Shown here piece after piece: positions 36,062 through 44,958 of a stretch of DNA of 64,000 nucleotides (its first letter is position 1; every line of letters starts with the position of its first letter). The DNA is from Streptomyces celluloflavus (GTDB lineage: Bacteria; Actinomycetota; Actinomycetes; Streptomycetales; Streptomycetaceae). The notes below the pieces were generated by a model that worked only from the letters and a program-made list of their open reading frames with translations, made no database searches and was not told where the DNA came from. Position numbers and translations under genes: made by a program. Location: contig JOEL01000016.1 of NCBI GenBank assembly GCA_000720995.1, positions 1 to 64,000 on the forward strand, in the 5' to 3' direction.

Positions 36062-36109
36062 TTGACATCCCTTACTGGCCGGTAACAGACTTCTGTTACC
36101 GCAAGTAAC
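36062..36109. promoter_or_regulatory. Promoter and TetR operator upstream of acyl-CoA dehydrogenase
   Basis: A consensus -35 TTGACA lies at 36062-36067. Downstream is a perfect inverted repeat: CGGTAACAGA (36080-36089), two bases, TCTGTTACCG (36092-36101). Flanking GTTAC-like half-sites (TTAC at 36072, GTAAC at 36105-36109) extend the pattern. The palindrome covers the -10 region, so a bound repressor would block the dehydrogenase promoter. It is the best operator candidate in the window. Confidence 0.75.
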
Positions 36110-36126
36110 GCAGTGCTGGAGGGGAC

Positions 36127-37365
36127 ATGTCCGAGTTCACCATGGAGCTCAACGACGAGCAGCGGGAGGTCCGCGACTGGATTCACGGATTCGCCGCGGA
36201 GGTCATGCGCCCCGCCGCCGCCGAATGGGACGAGCGCGAGGAGACCCCCTGGCCCGTCATCCAGGAAGCCGCCAAGATCGGTCTGTACTCCCTCGACTTC
36301 TACGCCCAGCAGTTCTTCGACCCCACGGGCCTCGGCATTCCCATGACCATGGAGGAGCTCTTCTGGGGCGACGCCGGTATCGGCCTGTCCATCGTGGGCA
36401 CCGGACTCGCCGCCGTCGGCGTGCTCGCGAACGGCACCGAGGAGCAGATCGGCACCTGGGTGCCCCAGATGTACGGCGACGCCGGCGACGTCAAGGTCGC
36501 CGCCTTCTGCTCCTCGGAGCCGGACGCCGGCTCGGACGTCGCCGCGATGCGCACCCGCGCCGTGTACGACGAGGCCAAGGACGAATGGGTGCTCAACGGC
36601 ACCAAGACCTGGGCCACCAACGGCGGCATCGCGAACGTCCACGTCGTCGTCGCGGTCGTGGACCCCGAGGCCGGTTCCAAGGGGCACGCCTCCTTCATCA
36701 TCCCCCCGGGCACTCCCGGTCTCTCCCAGGGGCAGAAGTTCAAGAAGCACGGCATCCGCGCCTCGCACACCGCCGAGGTCGTCCTGGAGAACGTCCGGAT
36801 ACCCGGCCACTGCCTGCTCGGCGGCAAGGAGAAGCTGGACGAGCGCCTGGCGCGGGCCCGCGAGCGCGCCAGGAACGGCGGCACCGGGGCGTCCGGGAGC
36901 GTGAAGAACGCGGCCATGGCCACCTTCGAGGCGTCCCGCCCGGCCGTCGGCGCCATGGCCGTGGGCACCGCCCGCGCCGCGTACGAAGAGGCGCTGGAGT
37001 ACGCGAAGACGCGCTCCCAGTTCGGCCGCCCGATCATCGACAACCAGGGCGTCGCCTTCCAGCTCGCCGATATGCGCACCCAGATCGACGCCGCCCGCCT
37101 GCTGGTCTGGCGGGCCTCCTGGATGGCGGTCAACGGCAAGCCCTTCACCTCCGCCGAGGGCTCGATGTCGAAGCTCTACGCCAGCGAGGTCGCCAAGAAG
37201 GTCACCGCACAGGCCGTCCAGATATTCGGCGGCAACGGCTTCACACGCGAATACCCGGTCGAGCGGATGCACCGCGACGCGGCGATCTACACCATCTTCG
37301 AAGGCACAAGTGAGATCCAGCGGCTGGTCATCGCCCGCACCCTGTCGGGGATGCCGATCCGGTAG
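36127..37365 (+). CDS. Acyl-CoA dehydrogenase (fatty-acid oxidation type)
   Basis: 412 residues from ATG 36127 preceded by GGAGGGG. Hallmarks: FCSSEPDAGSDVAAMRT, W-V-L-N-G-T-K-T-W-A-T-N-G, the Q-F-G-R-P-I-I-D-N-Q-G-V-A-F-Q-L-A-D-M helix, GGNGFTREYPVERMHRDAAI, and the C-terminal IFEGTSEIQRLVIARTL with the catalytic-glutamate position. A flavoenzyme that makes 2,3-enoyl-CoA from acyl-CoA. Regulated by the divergent TetR gene, to judge by the shared operator. Unlike the NRPS-linked homologue at 10807 it has the classical arrangement and context. Confidence 0.94.
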   Translation: MSEFTMELNDEQREVRDWIHGFAAEVMRPAAAEWDEREETPWPVIQEAAKIGLYSLDFYAQQFFDPTGLGIPMTMEELFWGDAGIGLSIVGTGLAAVGVLANGTEEQIGTWVPQMYGDAGDVKVAAFCSSEPDAGSDVAAMRTRAVYDEAKDEWVLNGTKTWATNGGIANVHVVVAVVDPEAGSKGHASFIIPPGTPGLSQGQKFKKHGIRASHTAEVVLENVRIPGHCLLGGKEKLDERLARARERARNGGTGASGSVKNAAMATFEASRPAVGAMAVGTARAAYEEALEYAKTRSQFGRPIIDNQGVAFQLADMRTQIDAARLLVWRASWMAVNGKPFTSAEGSMSKLYASEVAKKVTAQAVQIFGGNGFTREYPVERMHRDAAIYTIFEGTSEIQRLVIARTLSGMPIR

Positions 37366-37755
37366 CGGAAACCGCGGCGGGCCGCGCGGGCCTGGCTCGC
37401 TGCGGTGGTGCGCTCGCCACGGTGAGGCAACTGGGGTGTGGGGCGGCGCAGTTGGGTGAGGAAGTCGAGGAGGCTGAGCTGGTCACGGCGGTGTGACCCG
37501 TGGGCCGCTCGGACGCCGTCGCGCCCCATGGCGGGCGGGGCGGTAAGGCGTGTGGCTGGGCCCGGCCCGGAGCGCGTCCGCCCGCTGTTCGGGTGCCGCC
37601 CAGGTGCGGTCTTCGGGTAATTCGATGTATGTCCGGTCATATCAGGCACCCTCTGTCGGGTGATGCAGAGATCCCGGGCGCATCCGCAGGTGACGGGCGC
37701 CGCCCTGCCCAAGAACGGTGCCCCCACCGGCGGCCCCGCGAGGGCGGGCTGACCC
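37366..37755. other. Intergenic region after acyl-CoA dehydrogenase
   Basis: No convincing protein gene of normal size. A 29-codon frame (ATG 37663, stop 37750-37752: M-Q-R-S-R-A-H-P-Q-V-T-G) ends four bases before the GTG of the next gene and could be a short leader peptide translated with it. Other frames are low-complexity. Confidence 0.35.
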
Positions 37756-38361
37756 GTGCCGGCGCCCGTCCTGACCCCCGCCGCCCTCGACCGTGCCGCG
37801 GGCCGGGCCGTCATCCCGGTGGCGGAGGCCGAGGCATGGGCCGGTGTCACCGCCGGATGGGAACGGACCGCCCCCGCCGACTCCGCCGCCCGCAGGTTGC
37901 TGACCGCCACCGTCGACGAGCTGGTTGCCGAGGCGCTCCGCGGCATCCCCGTCCACGGCACCCGGCCCGCCGTCGAGGTCCGCCTCCCCGGCCGCCTTGC
38001 CCGCGTCCTCCCCGACTGGGCCCACCGCACCCGCGTCGATCTCTCCCACCGGCCCAGCACCCAGCTCACCGTCGCCGCCGAAATCCTCCGCCGGTGGGGC
38101 TGGCAGCAGAAACCGCACCGCCTCCGCGACCTGCGTGGGCGGCGCTGTGTCTGCGGTGCGATCTGCACGGCGGTCGACGGACTCGGCGTCGGCACGGCGG
38201 AAACGGCGCACGAGGCGGCCCGGTACATCCTGATGGAACTGCGGCGGCGGGGCTGGCCCGGCCTGATCGGCGATTGGAATCAGGTGCCGGGCCGCAGGGC
38301 GGAGGAAGCGATTCAACTCGTCGAAACCGCCGCTGCGAATGCCGCAGCGGCGGGCCGTTGA
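37756..38361 (+). CDS. Hypothetical protein, DUF6197-like
   Basis: 201 residues; GTG 37756 is the first possible start, as a stop lies two codons upstream. The protein is helical, with a middle part STQLTVAAEILRRWGWQQKP and then RCVCGAICTAVDG. The end EEAIQLVETAAA follows a W-N-Q-V-P-G-R motif, as in DUF6197 proteins found in Streptomyces plasmids, prophages and genomic islands. Function unknown. Its GTG lies four bases after the stop of a possible 29-codon leader. Confidence 0.55.
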   Translation: MPAPVLTPAALDRAAGRAVIPVAEAEAWAGVTAGWERTAPADSAARRLLTATVDELVAEALRGIPVHGTRPAVEVRLPGRLARVLPDWAHRTRVDLSHRPSTQLTVAAEILRRWGWQQKPHRLRDLRGRRCVCGAICTAVDGLGVGTAETAHEAARYILMELRRRGWPGLIGDWNQVPGRRAEEAIQLVETAAANAAAAGR

Positions 38362-38478
38362 CTTATGGGGACGGCAATGCGCCGACGCGGAAAGAAGAAT
38401 GCGTTGACGCGGACAGGCGAAGCGCTCACGCCTACCGGCAATATGCCGCTGCGGACGGGAAATGCCGCTCCTATTCGG

Positions 38479-38799
38479 TCAGCCGTTGCTGGTGACCCAG
38501 CCCCGCTGCGCCTGTGTTCCCGCGGGGCAGTACACGTACACCTCTCGGAACGAGTTGTAGGGCCCGGTGGTGTTGACGCTGCCGTTGGAGCAGGCGACGT
38601 TGGCCCACCATGTCGTCGGCTCGGTCACTCCGCACTGCACGTGGTAGAAGGACTGCGAGCCGTTGTCGCCGATGTATTCGTTCACGCAATTGAGGGACAT
38701 GGTCCCCGGCGTGCTGGCCTGAGCGGCCGGTGCCGCCCCGATGAGCGCTCCGGCGAGAGCGACGCCGGCCGCGAGACCGCCGACTGTGTTCCGACGCAT
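38479..38799 (-). CDS. Small secreted protein
   Basis: 106 residues. Sec signal peptide RRNTVGGLAAGVALAGALIG with cleavage after A-Q-A. The ~75-residue mature part has four cysteines (LNCVN, QCGVT, VACSN, VYCPAG), likely two disulfides, and is rich in Ser, Asn and Gly: a small beta-type exported domain. No family recognised. A TTGAAT/TACAGT promoter candidate lies about 80 bases upstream on the minus strand (38878-38905). Confidence 0.72.
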   Translation of the reverse strand: MRRNTVGGLAAGVALAGALIGAAPAAQASTPGTMSLNCVNEYIGDNGSQSFYHVQCGVTEPTTWWANVACSNGSVNTTGPYNSFREVYVYCPAGTQAQRGWVTSNG

Positions 38800-39208
38800 G
38801 GGTCACCATTCCGTTCGTTCATGGTGCGGGTTCATTTATGGTGCAGGCCGGCAATAAAGCAGCACATTCAGCCGTGCACTGTATTCGGTGGTGCGACGCA
38901 TTCAACCGTGCAGTACCGAATGAATATGGTGACGATCATGGCATGGCGGTGACGCCGCGGGGAGTGGTATTTCCGCCATGCCGAGAGCGTGGTGGCGGCT
39001 CGTTCGCGATGTCGTCGCCTTCTCCGCTCCGGTACCGTACGCACGGCCAACGGATGGGAGAATTCCGGGAGTTGTGCGGCAACTCCCGAGACGGTCGGGC
39101 ACCCGGCGAATCCTGTTGACCACATCGTTGCGCCGGATATCGGCCAATTCGGAAATCGGTCGAGCCCGCGGTGGATGGCGGGAGACGCGGCGCAGCCGGC
39201 CCGTCCGC
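38800..39208. other. Intergenic region with promoter for the secreted protein
   Basis: No gene seen. It is A/T-rich near 38820-38930 for this genome and contains the promoter at 38878-38905. An imperfect direct repeat ATTCA-R-CCGTGCA occurs at 38866 and 38900, 34 bases apart. Confidence 0.45.
38878..38905 (-). promoter_or_regulatory. Candidate promoter of the small secreted protein
   Basis: On the minus strand, -35 TTGAAT (38905-38900) and -10 TACAGT (38883-38878) are separated by 16 bases, close to the housekeeping sigma consensus. Transcription would start near 38871, leaving a ~70-base leader. Confidence 0.45.
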
Positions 39209-39997
39209 TCAGGACCGCGATTCCGCGGCCAGGGCGGTCGCGGTGGCGGCGGCGAACCCGTCCGGGTTGTCCAGCATCATGTTGTGGCCGCAATCGGGCA
39301 GCGGTACCACCGCGACGCCCGCTGCGGTGAGTTCGTCGGCGCCGGGGAGCGGGCCGTCGGCGGCCGGGAAGAGGAACGTACGCGGGATGTCCAGGTCCCG
39401 GAGCAGGGTGCGCATGGCCGGTGAGCTGCCGCGGACCAGATGCACCGCGCTGCGGTACAGCGCCTCCCGCCCGGCCAGGCGCATGGTGGCCCACCACAGG
39501 GCGCCGGCCGCCGCCCGGATCTCCTCCCGGCCGCCGGCCAGGAATTCCGCCTCCGTGTACGAGGCGATTCCGCGGCTCCCCGGTGCGCCGCGGGCGGGTT
39601 CGAGCGGATCGAGATTGGCGTCCGCCAGCACCAGCCGCGACACCAGCCGCGGATGCCGGGCGGCGAGGACGATGGCCACCGACCCGCCCATGCTGTGCGC
39701 GATGACCTCCGCACCGGCGACATCCGCCGCGTCGAGGACGGCGGCCAGCGCGTCCGCGTGCGACTCCAGGGTGTAGTCGAAGGTCGCGGGCCGGTCGCTG
39801 AGGCCGAAGCCGAGCAGATCGATCAGCAGGGAACGCCGTCCGGCCAGCAGCGGATGTACGGCCGTCGCGCCGAAGTAGGCGAACGAGGCGGCGCCCAGGC
39901 CGTGCAGATACACCCGGGCGGGCCCGGCGTCCGCGCGGCCGGGCAGCTCGATCCAGCGTATGCGGTCGCCTTGCGGCGTCACGGCGGCACTGCGCAC
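39209..39997 (-). CDS. Alpha/beta hydrolase
   Basis: 262 residues from GTG 39997, with GGAGCGAAG upstream. Hydrolase-fold landmarks: oxyanion segment VYLHGLGAASFAYFG, nucleophile elbow IAHSMGGSVA (Ser), acid in LFPAADGPLPGADE, and histidine in LPDCGHNMMLDNPDGFA. All three catalytic positions look intact, so this should be an active esterase or C-C hydrolase-type enzyme. Substrate unknown; it stands alone. Confidence 0.88.
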   Translation of the reverse strand: MRSAAVTPQGDRIRWIELPGRADAGPARVYLHGLGAASFAYFGATAVHPLLAGRRSLLIDLLGFGLSDRPATFDYTLESHADALAAVLDAADVAGAEVIAHSMGGSVAIVLAARHPRLVSRLVLADANLDPLEPARGAPGSRGIASYTEAEFLAGGREEIRAAAGALWWATMRLAGREALYRSAVHLVRGSSPAMRTLLRDLDIPRTFLFPAADGPLPGADELTAAGVAVVPLPDCGHNMMLDNPDGFAAATATALAAESRS

Positions 39998-40166
39998 GGA
40001 CTTCGCTCCTGATCTGCGGTGTCTGGCGTAAGGGGGTGGGCCGCGAAGGAGTCCCGCGGACGGGGGAGAGGTTATCCGGTCCGCGTGGACGTGTGCCGAA
40101 CCGCGGTTGAGGGAGCCTGCGGGCCCTCCTGCCCTCCTTGACGGGCAAGGCGCCGCGCTCTACTTT

Positions 40167-40204
40167 CCTTCCGGAAGGCAAAATATGGATTCCGTAATCT
40201 GGAA
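40167..40204 (+). promoter_or_regulatory. Palindromes upstream of gcl, candidate IclR-type operator
   Basis: CCTTCCGGAAGG is a perfect 12-base palindrome (40167-40178). Twelve bases further TTCC-N7-GGAA (40190-40204) repeats the same half-sites. IclR/AllR-type regulators of glyoxylate and allantoin genes bind sites of this general kind, but no regulator is encoded next to gcl. Confidence 0.5.
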
Positions 40205-40260
40205 AAGTGTCCGGCCCCTCGGCCGGACCCGCCCCTGACCGGCCGACGCAGGAGTACGCG

Positions 40261-42042
40261 ATGCCCCGGATGACAGCCGCCCGCGCCGCAGTGGAGATCC
40301 TCAAGCGTGAGGGCGTGGCCCACGCCTTCGGAGTGCCCGGCGCGGCGATCAACCCCTTCTACGCGGCGCTGAAGGGCGCGGGCGGCATCGCACACATCCT
40401 CGCCCGCCATGTCGAGGGCGCCTCGCACATGGCCGAGGGCTACACCCGGGCCGCCCCCGGCAACATCGGCGTCTGCATCGGCACATCGGGCCCCGCCGGT
40501 ACCGACATGATCACCGGCCTCTACTCCGCGATCGGCGATTCGATCCCGATCCTGTGCATCACCGGCCAGGCGCCGACCGCAGTGCTGCACAAGGAGGACT
40601 TCCAGGCCGTCGACATCGCCGCGATCGCCGGCCCGGTCACCAAGGCCGCGACCACGGTGCGGGCGGCCGCGCAGGTCCCCGGCGTCTTCCAGCAGGCGTT
40701 CCATCTGATGCGCTCCGGCCGCCCTGGTCCGGTCCTCATCGACCTGCCGATCGACGTCCAGCTGACCGAGATCGAGTTCGCCCCCGAGACGTACCAGCCG
40801 CTCCCGTCGTACCGGCCGGCCGCGACCCGCGCCCAGGCCGAGAAGGCCGTCGCGCTGCTCAACGCGGCGCGGCGGCCGCTGATCGTCGCCGGCGGCGGCA
40901 TCATCAACGCCGACGCCGCCGAGCTGCTGGCCGAGTTCGCCGAGCTGACCGGCACCCCGGTCGTCCCCACCCTGATGGGCTGGGGCGCCCTCGCCGACGA
41001 CCACGAGCTGAACGCCGGCATGGTCGGCCTCCAGACCTCGCACCGCTACGGCAACGCGACCTTCCTGGAATCCGACTTCGTCCTCGGCATCGGCAACCGC
41101 TGGGCCAACCGCCACACCGGCGAGCTGGGCCTCTACACCCGGGGCCGCACCTTCGTCCATGTCGACATCGAGCCCACCCAGATCGGCAGGATCTTCGCCC
41201 CGGACTACGGCATCGCCTCGGACGCCAAGGCCGCACTGGCGCTCTTCGTCGAGGTGGCGAGGGAACTCGACGCCGCCGGTGAGCTGCCGGACCGCAGCTC
41301 CTGGGCCGCCGCCGCCCAGGAGCGCAAGGCCGCGCTGCAACGCCGTACGCACTTCGACGATGTGCCGATCAAACCGCAGCGCGTGTACGAGGAGATGAAC
41401 AAGGCGTTCGGCCCGGACACCCGGTACGTGACCGCCATCGGCCTCTCCCAGATCGCCGGAGCGCAGCTGCTGCACGTCTACCGGCCGCGCCACTGGATCA
41501 ACTGCGGCCAGGCCGGCCCGCTGGGCTGGACGGTCCCGGCCGCGCTCGGCGTCGCCACCGCCGACCCGACGGCCCCGGTCGTCGGCCTCTCCGGGGACTA
41601 CGACTTCCAGTTCCTGCTCGAAGAGCTGGCCGTCGGCGCCCAGCACCGGATCCCCTACGTCCACGTCCTGGTGAACAACGCCTACCTGGGGCTGATCCGC
41701 CAGGCGCAGCGCGGTCTCGGCATCGACTTCCAGGTCAGCCTGGAGTTCGCGAACATCAACGCACCCGAGCTGGGTGTCTACGGTGTCGACCACGTCAGGG
41801 TCGCCGAGGGGCTGGGCTGCAAGGCGATCCGGGTGACCACGCCCGAGCGGCTGCGGACGGCCTTCGAAGAAGCCGGGAGGCTCGCCGCCGAGTTCCGCGT
41901 CCCGGTGATCGTCGAGGTGATCCTGGAGCGGGTCACCAACATCGCGATGAGTGCCGGCGATATCGGCGGCGTCAACGAGTTCGAGGAGATCGCCACCGAG
42001 CCGGGGCACGCGCCCACCGCGATCAAACCGCTCAAGGTCTGA
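40261..42042 (+). CDS. gcl: Glyoxylate carboligase
   Basis: 593 residues, ATG 40261 with AGGAG upstream. A thiamine-diphosphate enzyme joining two glyoxylates to tartronate semialdehyde and CO2. The start, [20 protein letters not shown], and '[16 protein letters not shown]' match Gcl. In this family the usual catalytic glutamate is replaced by valine (R-H-V-E-G-A-S instead of R-H-E-x-x-A), as seen here. The ThDP motif GDYDFQFL...N-N-A-Y-L-G-L-I-R is complete. Used in allantoin, glycolate or purine catabolism. Stands alone with palindromes upstream and a terminator downstream. Confidence 0.95.
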   Translation: MPRMTAARAAVEILKREGVAHAFGVPGAAINPFYAALKGAGGIAHILARHVEGASHMAEGYTRAAPGNIGVCIGTSGPAGTDMITGLYSAIGDSIPILCITGQAPTAVLHKEDFQAVDIAAIAGPVTKAATTVRAAAQVPGVFQQAFHLMRSGRPGPVLIDLPIDVQLTEIEFAPETYQPLPSYRPAATRAQAEKAVALLNAARRPLIVAGGGIINADAAELLAEFAELTGTPVVPTLMGWGALADDHELNAGMVGLQTSHRYGNATFLESDFVLGIGNRWANRHTGELGLYTRGRTFVHVDIEPTQIGRIFAPDYGIASDAKAALALFVEVARELDAAGELPDRSSWAAAAQERKAALQRRTHFDDVPIKPQRVYEEMNKAFGPDTRYVTAIGLSQIAGAQLLHVYRPRHWINCGQAGPLGWTVPAALGVATADPTAPVVGLSGDYDFQFLLEELAVGAQHRIPYVHVLVNNAYLGLIRQAQRGLGIDFQVSLEFANINAPELGVYGVDHVRVAEGLGCKAIRVTTPERLRTAFEEAGRLAAEFRVPVIVEVILERVTNIAMSAGDIGGVNEFEEIATEPGHAPTAIKPLKV

Positions 42043-42299
42043 GGCCGGGCGACCCCGGAGTACGCCGTGCGGAGGGCACGCGGATTACGTGCCGGACGGG
42101 GCGGTGACGCCCGGCGGCGTGAGCACCGTCACGTTCTCCACAGGGAACGTCCACCCTTTGTTCACCGTTCAATTGAGTGCGGGCGCCGAGGGGACTGTGT
42201 CCCCGGGCCGCACCCTCCGCCTGTGGGGACGATCGTTCGGCTGAAGCCCCACAGCGCTTTCGCCGAGAGGCGACCACCCCCGGTGCCCGCACCCAAGCC

Positions 42300-42331
42300 G
42301 CCCCGGCCAGCTCCCCCCGGCTGGCCGGGGC
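42300..42331. terminator. Bidirectional hairpin between gcl and HD-domain gene
   Basis: A 12-base perfect stem (GCCCCGGCCAGC and GCTGGCCGGGGC) with an eight-base loop, between convergent genes, six bases from the stop of the minus-strand gene. Confidence 0.85.
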
Positions 42332-42337
42332 TTCCGC

Positions 42338-42949
42338 TCAGCCGTCCAGCGGGTTGGCGGCGATCCGGCCGGCGATGCCGTTGCGGACCGCGGCCGCCGC
42401 GGAACTGTCCGGTTTGCGGTCCGCCTGCTCCTTGAAGCAGGCGACGAATTCGTCCCCGAGGTCCAGGCGCGGGTAGCGCTCCAGCACCTCGGCGCGGAGG
42501 CCCGCGGGGACGGCGTCGGTACGCCGTCCGGAGATGTCCAACGACGTGGAGAACACCAGCAGGTGTGATTCCGGGTCCAGTGAGACGTCCACCTCGTCCC
42601 ACATATGCCGGACGATCACCTCGGAGGCCCGCATCCGCCGCGATACCGGCCAGCCGGCGCCCGCCGCGAAGGCCCACGCCACATGGCCCCCCGCCGCTTC
42701 GAACGGCACGGTGTGGCTGTCGAACTCCTTCACCAGCCCGATGTCGTGGAGCGTGGCGGCCACGTAGAGGAGCTCCGCGTCGAAGGCGATGTCGTTCGCC
42801 GCCCCGTATGCGGCCGCCCAGAGGTACGCGCGCACCGAATGGTTCAGCAGCGCGGGCGGGCAGTACTCGGTCGCCACCTCCAGCGCGGCGCGGCACACCG
42901 AGGTATCGGGAATCACCAGGTCATCGATCGCAAGATCATCAACAGTCAT
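42338..42949 (-). CDS. HD-domain hydrolase (cyanamide hydratase-like)
   Basis: 203 residues from ATG 42949. HD-domain metal-binding motif: histidine in LLNHSVRAYLWA and the HD pair in AATLHDIGLVKEF, then HVAWAFAAGAG and VIVRHMWDE for the remaining metal ligands. The pattern (NHSxRxY, LHDIGL) is that of the cyanamide hydratase/HD phosphohydrolase-like group. The substrate is unknown. It lies 47 bases downstream of a MarR-type gene and may be controlled by it. Confidence 0.82.
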   Translation of the reverse strand: MTVDDLAIDDLVIPDTSVCRAALEVATEYCPPALLNHSVRAYLWAAAYGAANDIAFDAELLYVAATLHDIGLVKEFDSHTVPFEAAGGHVAWAFAAGAGWPVSRRMRASEVIVRHMWDEVDVSLDPESHLLVFSTSLDISGRRTDAVPAGLRAEVLERYPRLDLGDEFVACFKEQADRKPDSSAAAAVRNGIAGRIAANPLDG

Positions 42950-42996
42950 GGCTGCGATTGTCGCGCAGGGTCCCCGCCGCCGTACCGGCGCACCGG

Positions 42997-43482
42997 TCAC
43001 GCCGTGCGGTCCGCCGCTCCCGTCGGGTCCGCGGCCGAGGTCTCCGGTGTGGCGGACCGTGTCAGCGCCTTGCGGAGCAACCGCAGAGTCGCGGCCTGAT
43101 CCGCGGCGTCGAGCGCCGACAGCGGTGACCGCGCGACCATCGCCTCGATCAGTTCGCGGCGTACCCGGGCCCCTTTGGCGGTCAGCTCCACCGTCTTGGA
43201 ACGCCGGTCGGCGGGATCGGGCACCCGCTCGATGAGCCCCTGCCGCTCCAGGCGGGTGACCAGGAACGTGGCGCTGGACGGATCGCAGTGCAGCTGGCCC
43301 GCCAGGACCTTCATCGAGGGGGAGGGGAGCCCGGGGTCGAGCGCCCAGAGGGCGTCCGAGAGCGGCGCGGTCAGCTCCAGCCGGTCGAGGGGCGCCCGGA
43401 GCCGGAGATGGGACATGCTCATGACGTCACGGACGGCGATGAGGAGTTGCCGGGTCAGTTCCGTCGGGGGCGATGTCGTCAT
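42997..43482 (-). CDS. MarR-family regulator
   Basis: 161 residues from ATG 43482. Winged helix at ~50-115: SMKVLAGQLHCDPSSATFLV (helix-turn-helix), TRLERQGLIERVPDPADRRS (wing with the conserved D-x-R-S). The first and last helices form the dimer interface. No clear Shine-Dalgarno sequence precedes the ATG. Likely regulates itself and the HD-domain gene. Confidence 0.88.
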   Translation of the reverse strand: MTTSPPTELTRQLLIAVRDVMSMSHLRLRAPLDRLELTAPLSDALWALDPGLPSPSMKVLAGQLHCDPSSATFLVTRLERQGLIERVPDPADRRSKTVELTAKGARVRRELIEAMVARSPLSALDAADQAATLRLLRKALTRSATPETSAADPTGAADRTA

Positions 43483-43766
43483 AGGGGCAGCGTACGAGGA
43501 GTGCTTGGAGCCTCGAAGTTGAACGCTCCCGGTGGCTGCCGATCGGGCGAATGCCCGGCACGCCCACCTACCCGGTGGTGCCTCCGGGGCGGCGCGAGCG
43601 GGGGAGGCGCGGCACCTGCGACTCCACTGTCCTGCGTGCACGACGCCACCGCCGTGGTGGAGTGCATGTCACGTACGGTGCGCTCGCCGGGTGCGCGCGA
43701 TTCCGCGTCGCCGAGGTGCCGGGCCGCCGAGGTGCGCGGGCGCGGTGCCCGGCGCAGGCTGGAGGC

Positions 43767-43994
43767 ATGACCGAGCATCCGCCTGTCATCGTGCACCCGC
43801 CGACGCCATCCGGTGGCCGACGGGTGACCGTGCACGGACAGATCGTCGGTCTGGCCCACGGCCGCGGCGACGTCGCCGAATTCCTGCGCCGGGCGGGGGT
43901 CGCGGAACCGGCCGAGGACATTGCGCTCGACGACCCCCGTCTCGTCGAATGGCGCGGCGGCAACCTGGACGACTGGCCCATGCCATCGGCCTGA
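43767..43994 (+). CDS. Small hypothetical protein
   Basis: 75 residues from ATG 43767 with GGAGG at close spacing; an earlier frame start has no ribosome site. Compact, mixed charge: RRVTVHGQIVGLAHGRGDVA, EFLRRAGVAEPAEDIALDDP, then EWRGGNLDDWP. No family recognised; similar small proteins are common in Streptomyces. Codon use fits a real gene. Confidence 0.65.
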   Translation: MTEHPPVIVHPPTPSGGRRVTVHGQIVGLAHGRGDVAEFLRRAGVAEPAEDIALDDPRLVEWRGGNLDDWPMPSA

Positions 43995-44055
43995 GGAGAC
44001 GGCGGTCAGGCCGTTCCCCGCGGCCCCGCCGCACTCCGCCCTCGGTGGACTGGCG

Positions 44056-44754
44056 TCAGTGGCCCCCGGCATCGAGGTGCAGGGCGGTGTCGGCCGGCCC
44101 CAGCGTGAAGCGGGTGAACCGCACCTGGAGCCCGTCCCGCTGCGGTGAACAGCAGAACGGGCCCGCGGATGCCGCCGCCCCCGGGTCCAGCGGTGCCAGC
44201 CGGATCAGCCGCCACGGACCGTCCTCGCAGCGCGCGCGGAGGGTCACCGCATCGCCGGTCCGGCTGGCGCGCACGGTGACCTGGCGGCCCGCCCAGTCGG
44301 GAACGGGGGACAGCGACCAGTCCGACTGCCCGCGGGTGACGACGGCACCCAGGTGCGGGACGCCGTCGGACATCTCGATGCCGGCCTTGATCCATGTCCG
44401 CTCGTCGACGCGGACCATCAGACCGGCCTGGTCGTAGAGCTCGTCGAACCGTGCCACGAACGCCACCTCCACGGCGTGGCCGTCGGGCAGTCCCGTCAGC
44501 AGGGCGTGCCCGTCATCGCGGATGAACCCGTAGCTGGTCGTACGCCAGAAATCACTGTGGCCGCGTGCCGTCACGAGCAGCCCTTCGGCGTCCTGCGACA
44601 CGGCCGGGGGCGGGTTGAGCCAGACCGCGTCGCTCCAGGCGACCGGCCGCGGCACGCCGCCGGTTCCGCCCTCGACGGCGCCGTCACCTATTGCCCCGGT
44701 GTCACCGTGGGTCCCGGCGTCATCGATCGTCCCGGCGTGGCGTGTCTCGTCCAT
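44056..44754 (-). CDS. DUF1349-type beta-sandwich protein
   Basis: 232 residues from ATG 44754 (44772 is a possible earlier start). After a ~35-residue flexible start, the DUF1349/regulation of enolase-type domain is recognisable: LLVTARGHSDFWRTTSYGFI, FDELYDQAGLMVRVDERTWI, KAGIEMSDGVPHLGAVVTRG, and SDWSLSP. This is a jelly-roll, concanavalin-like fold. Biochemical role unclear. Divergent from the Ada-AlkA gene by 204 bases. Confidence 0.82.
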   Translation of the reverse strand: MDETRHAGTIDDAGTHGDTGAIGDGAVEGGTGGVPRPVAWSDAVWLNPPPAVSQDAEGLLVTARGHSDFWRTTSYGFIRDDGHALLTGLPDGHAVEVAFVARFDELYDQAGLMVRVDERTWIKAGIEMSDGVPHLGAVVTRGQSDWSLSPVPDWAGRQVTVRASRTGDAVTLRARCEDGPWRLIRLAPLDPGAAASAGPFCCSPQRDGLQVRFTRFTLGPADTALHLDAGGH

Positions 44755-44958
44755 GAGGTGTCCCTGCTCCATTCGTTCCGCTCGTTCCGCCGGGCCCGCC
44801 GGCCTGCTGTTCCCACCGATCCCACCGATCCCGCCGGTCGCGCTTCGACGATCGGCGGTGATCTTCCGCGAGCCTACGGAACGCCCGTCCGGCGGCCCAG
44901 CGCCGCGTCCGATTTCCGCCAGCGTTCGCCTCCCACCTGCTGCACAGTGGAGTCTGTG

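Noticed and set aside
37287-38228. 313-codon minus-strand gene opposite the DUF6197-like gene
   Set aside because: Arg/Ser-rich shadow; its downstream end overlaps the acyl-CoA dehydrogenase stop and no start site is plausible.
44353-44958. N-terminal extension of the Ada-AlkA frame
   Set aside because: The frame is open upstream only as antisense of the DUF1349 gene; the Ada zinc domain begins right after ATG 44959 with a ribosome site.
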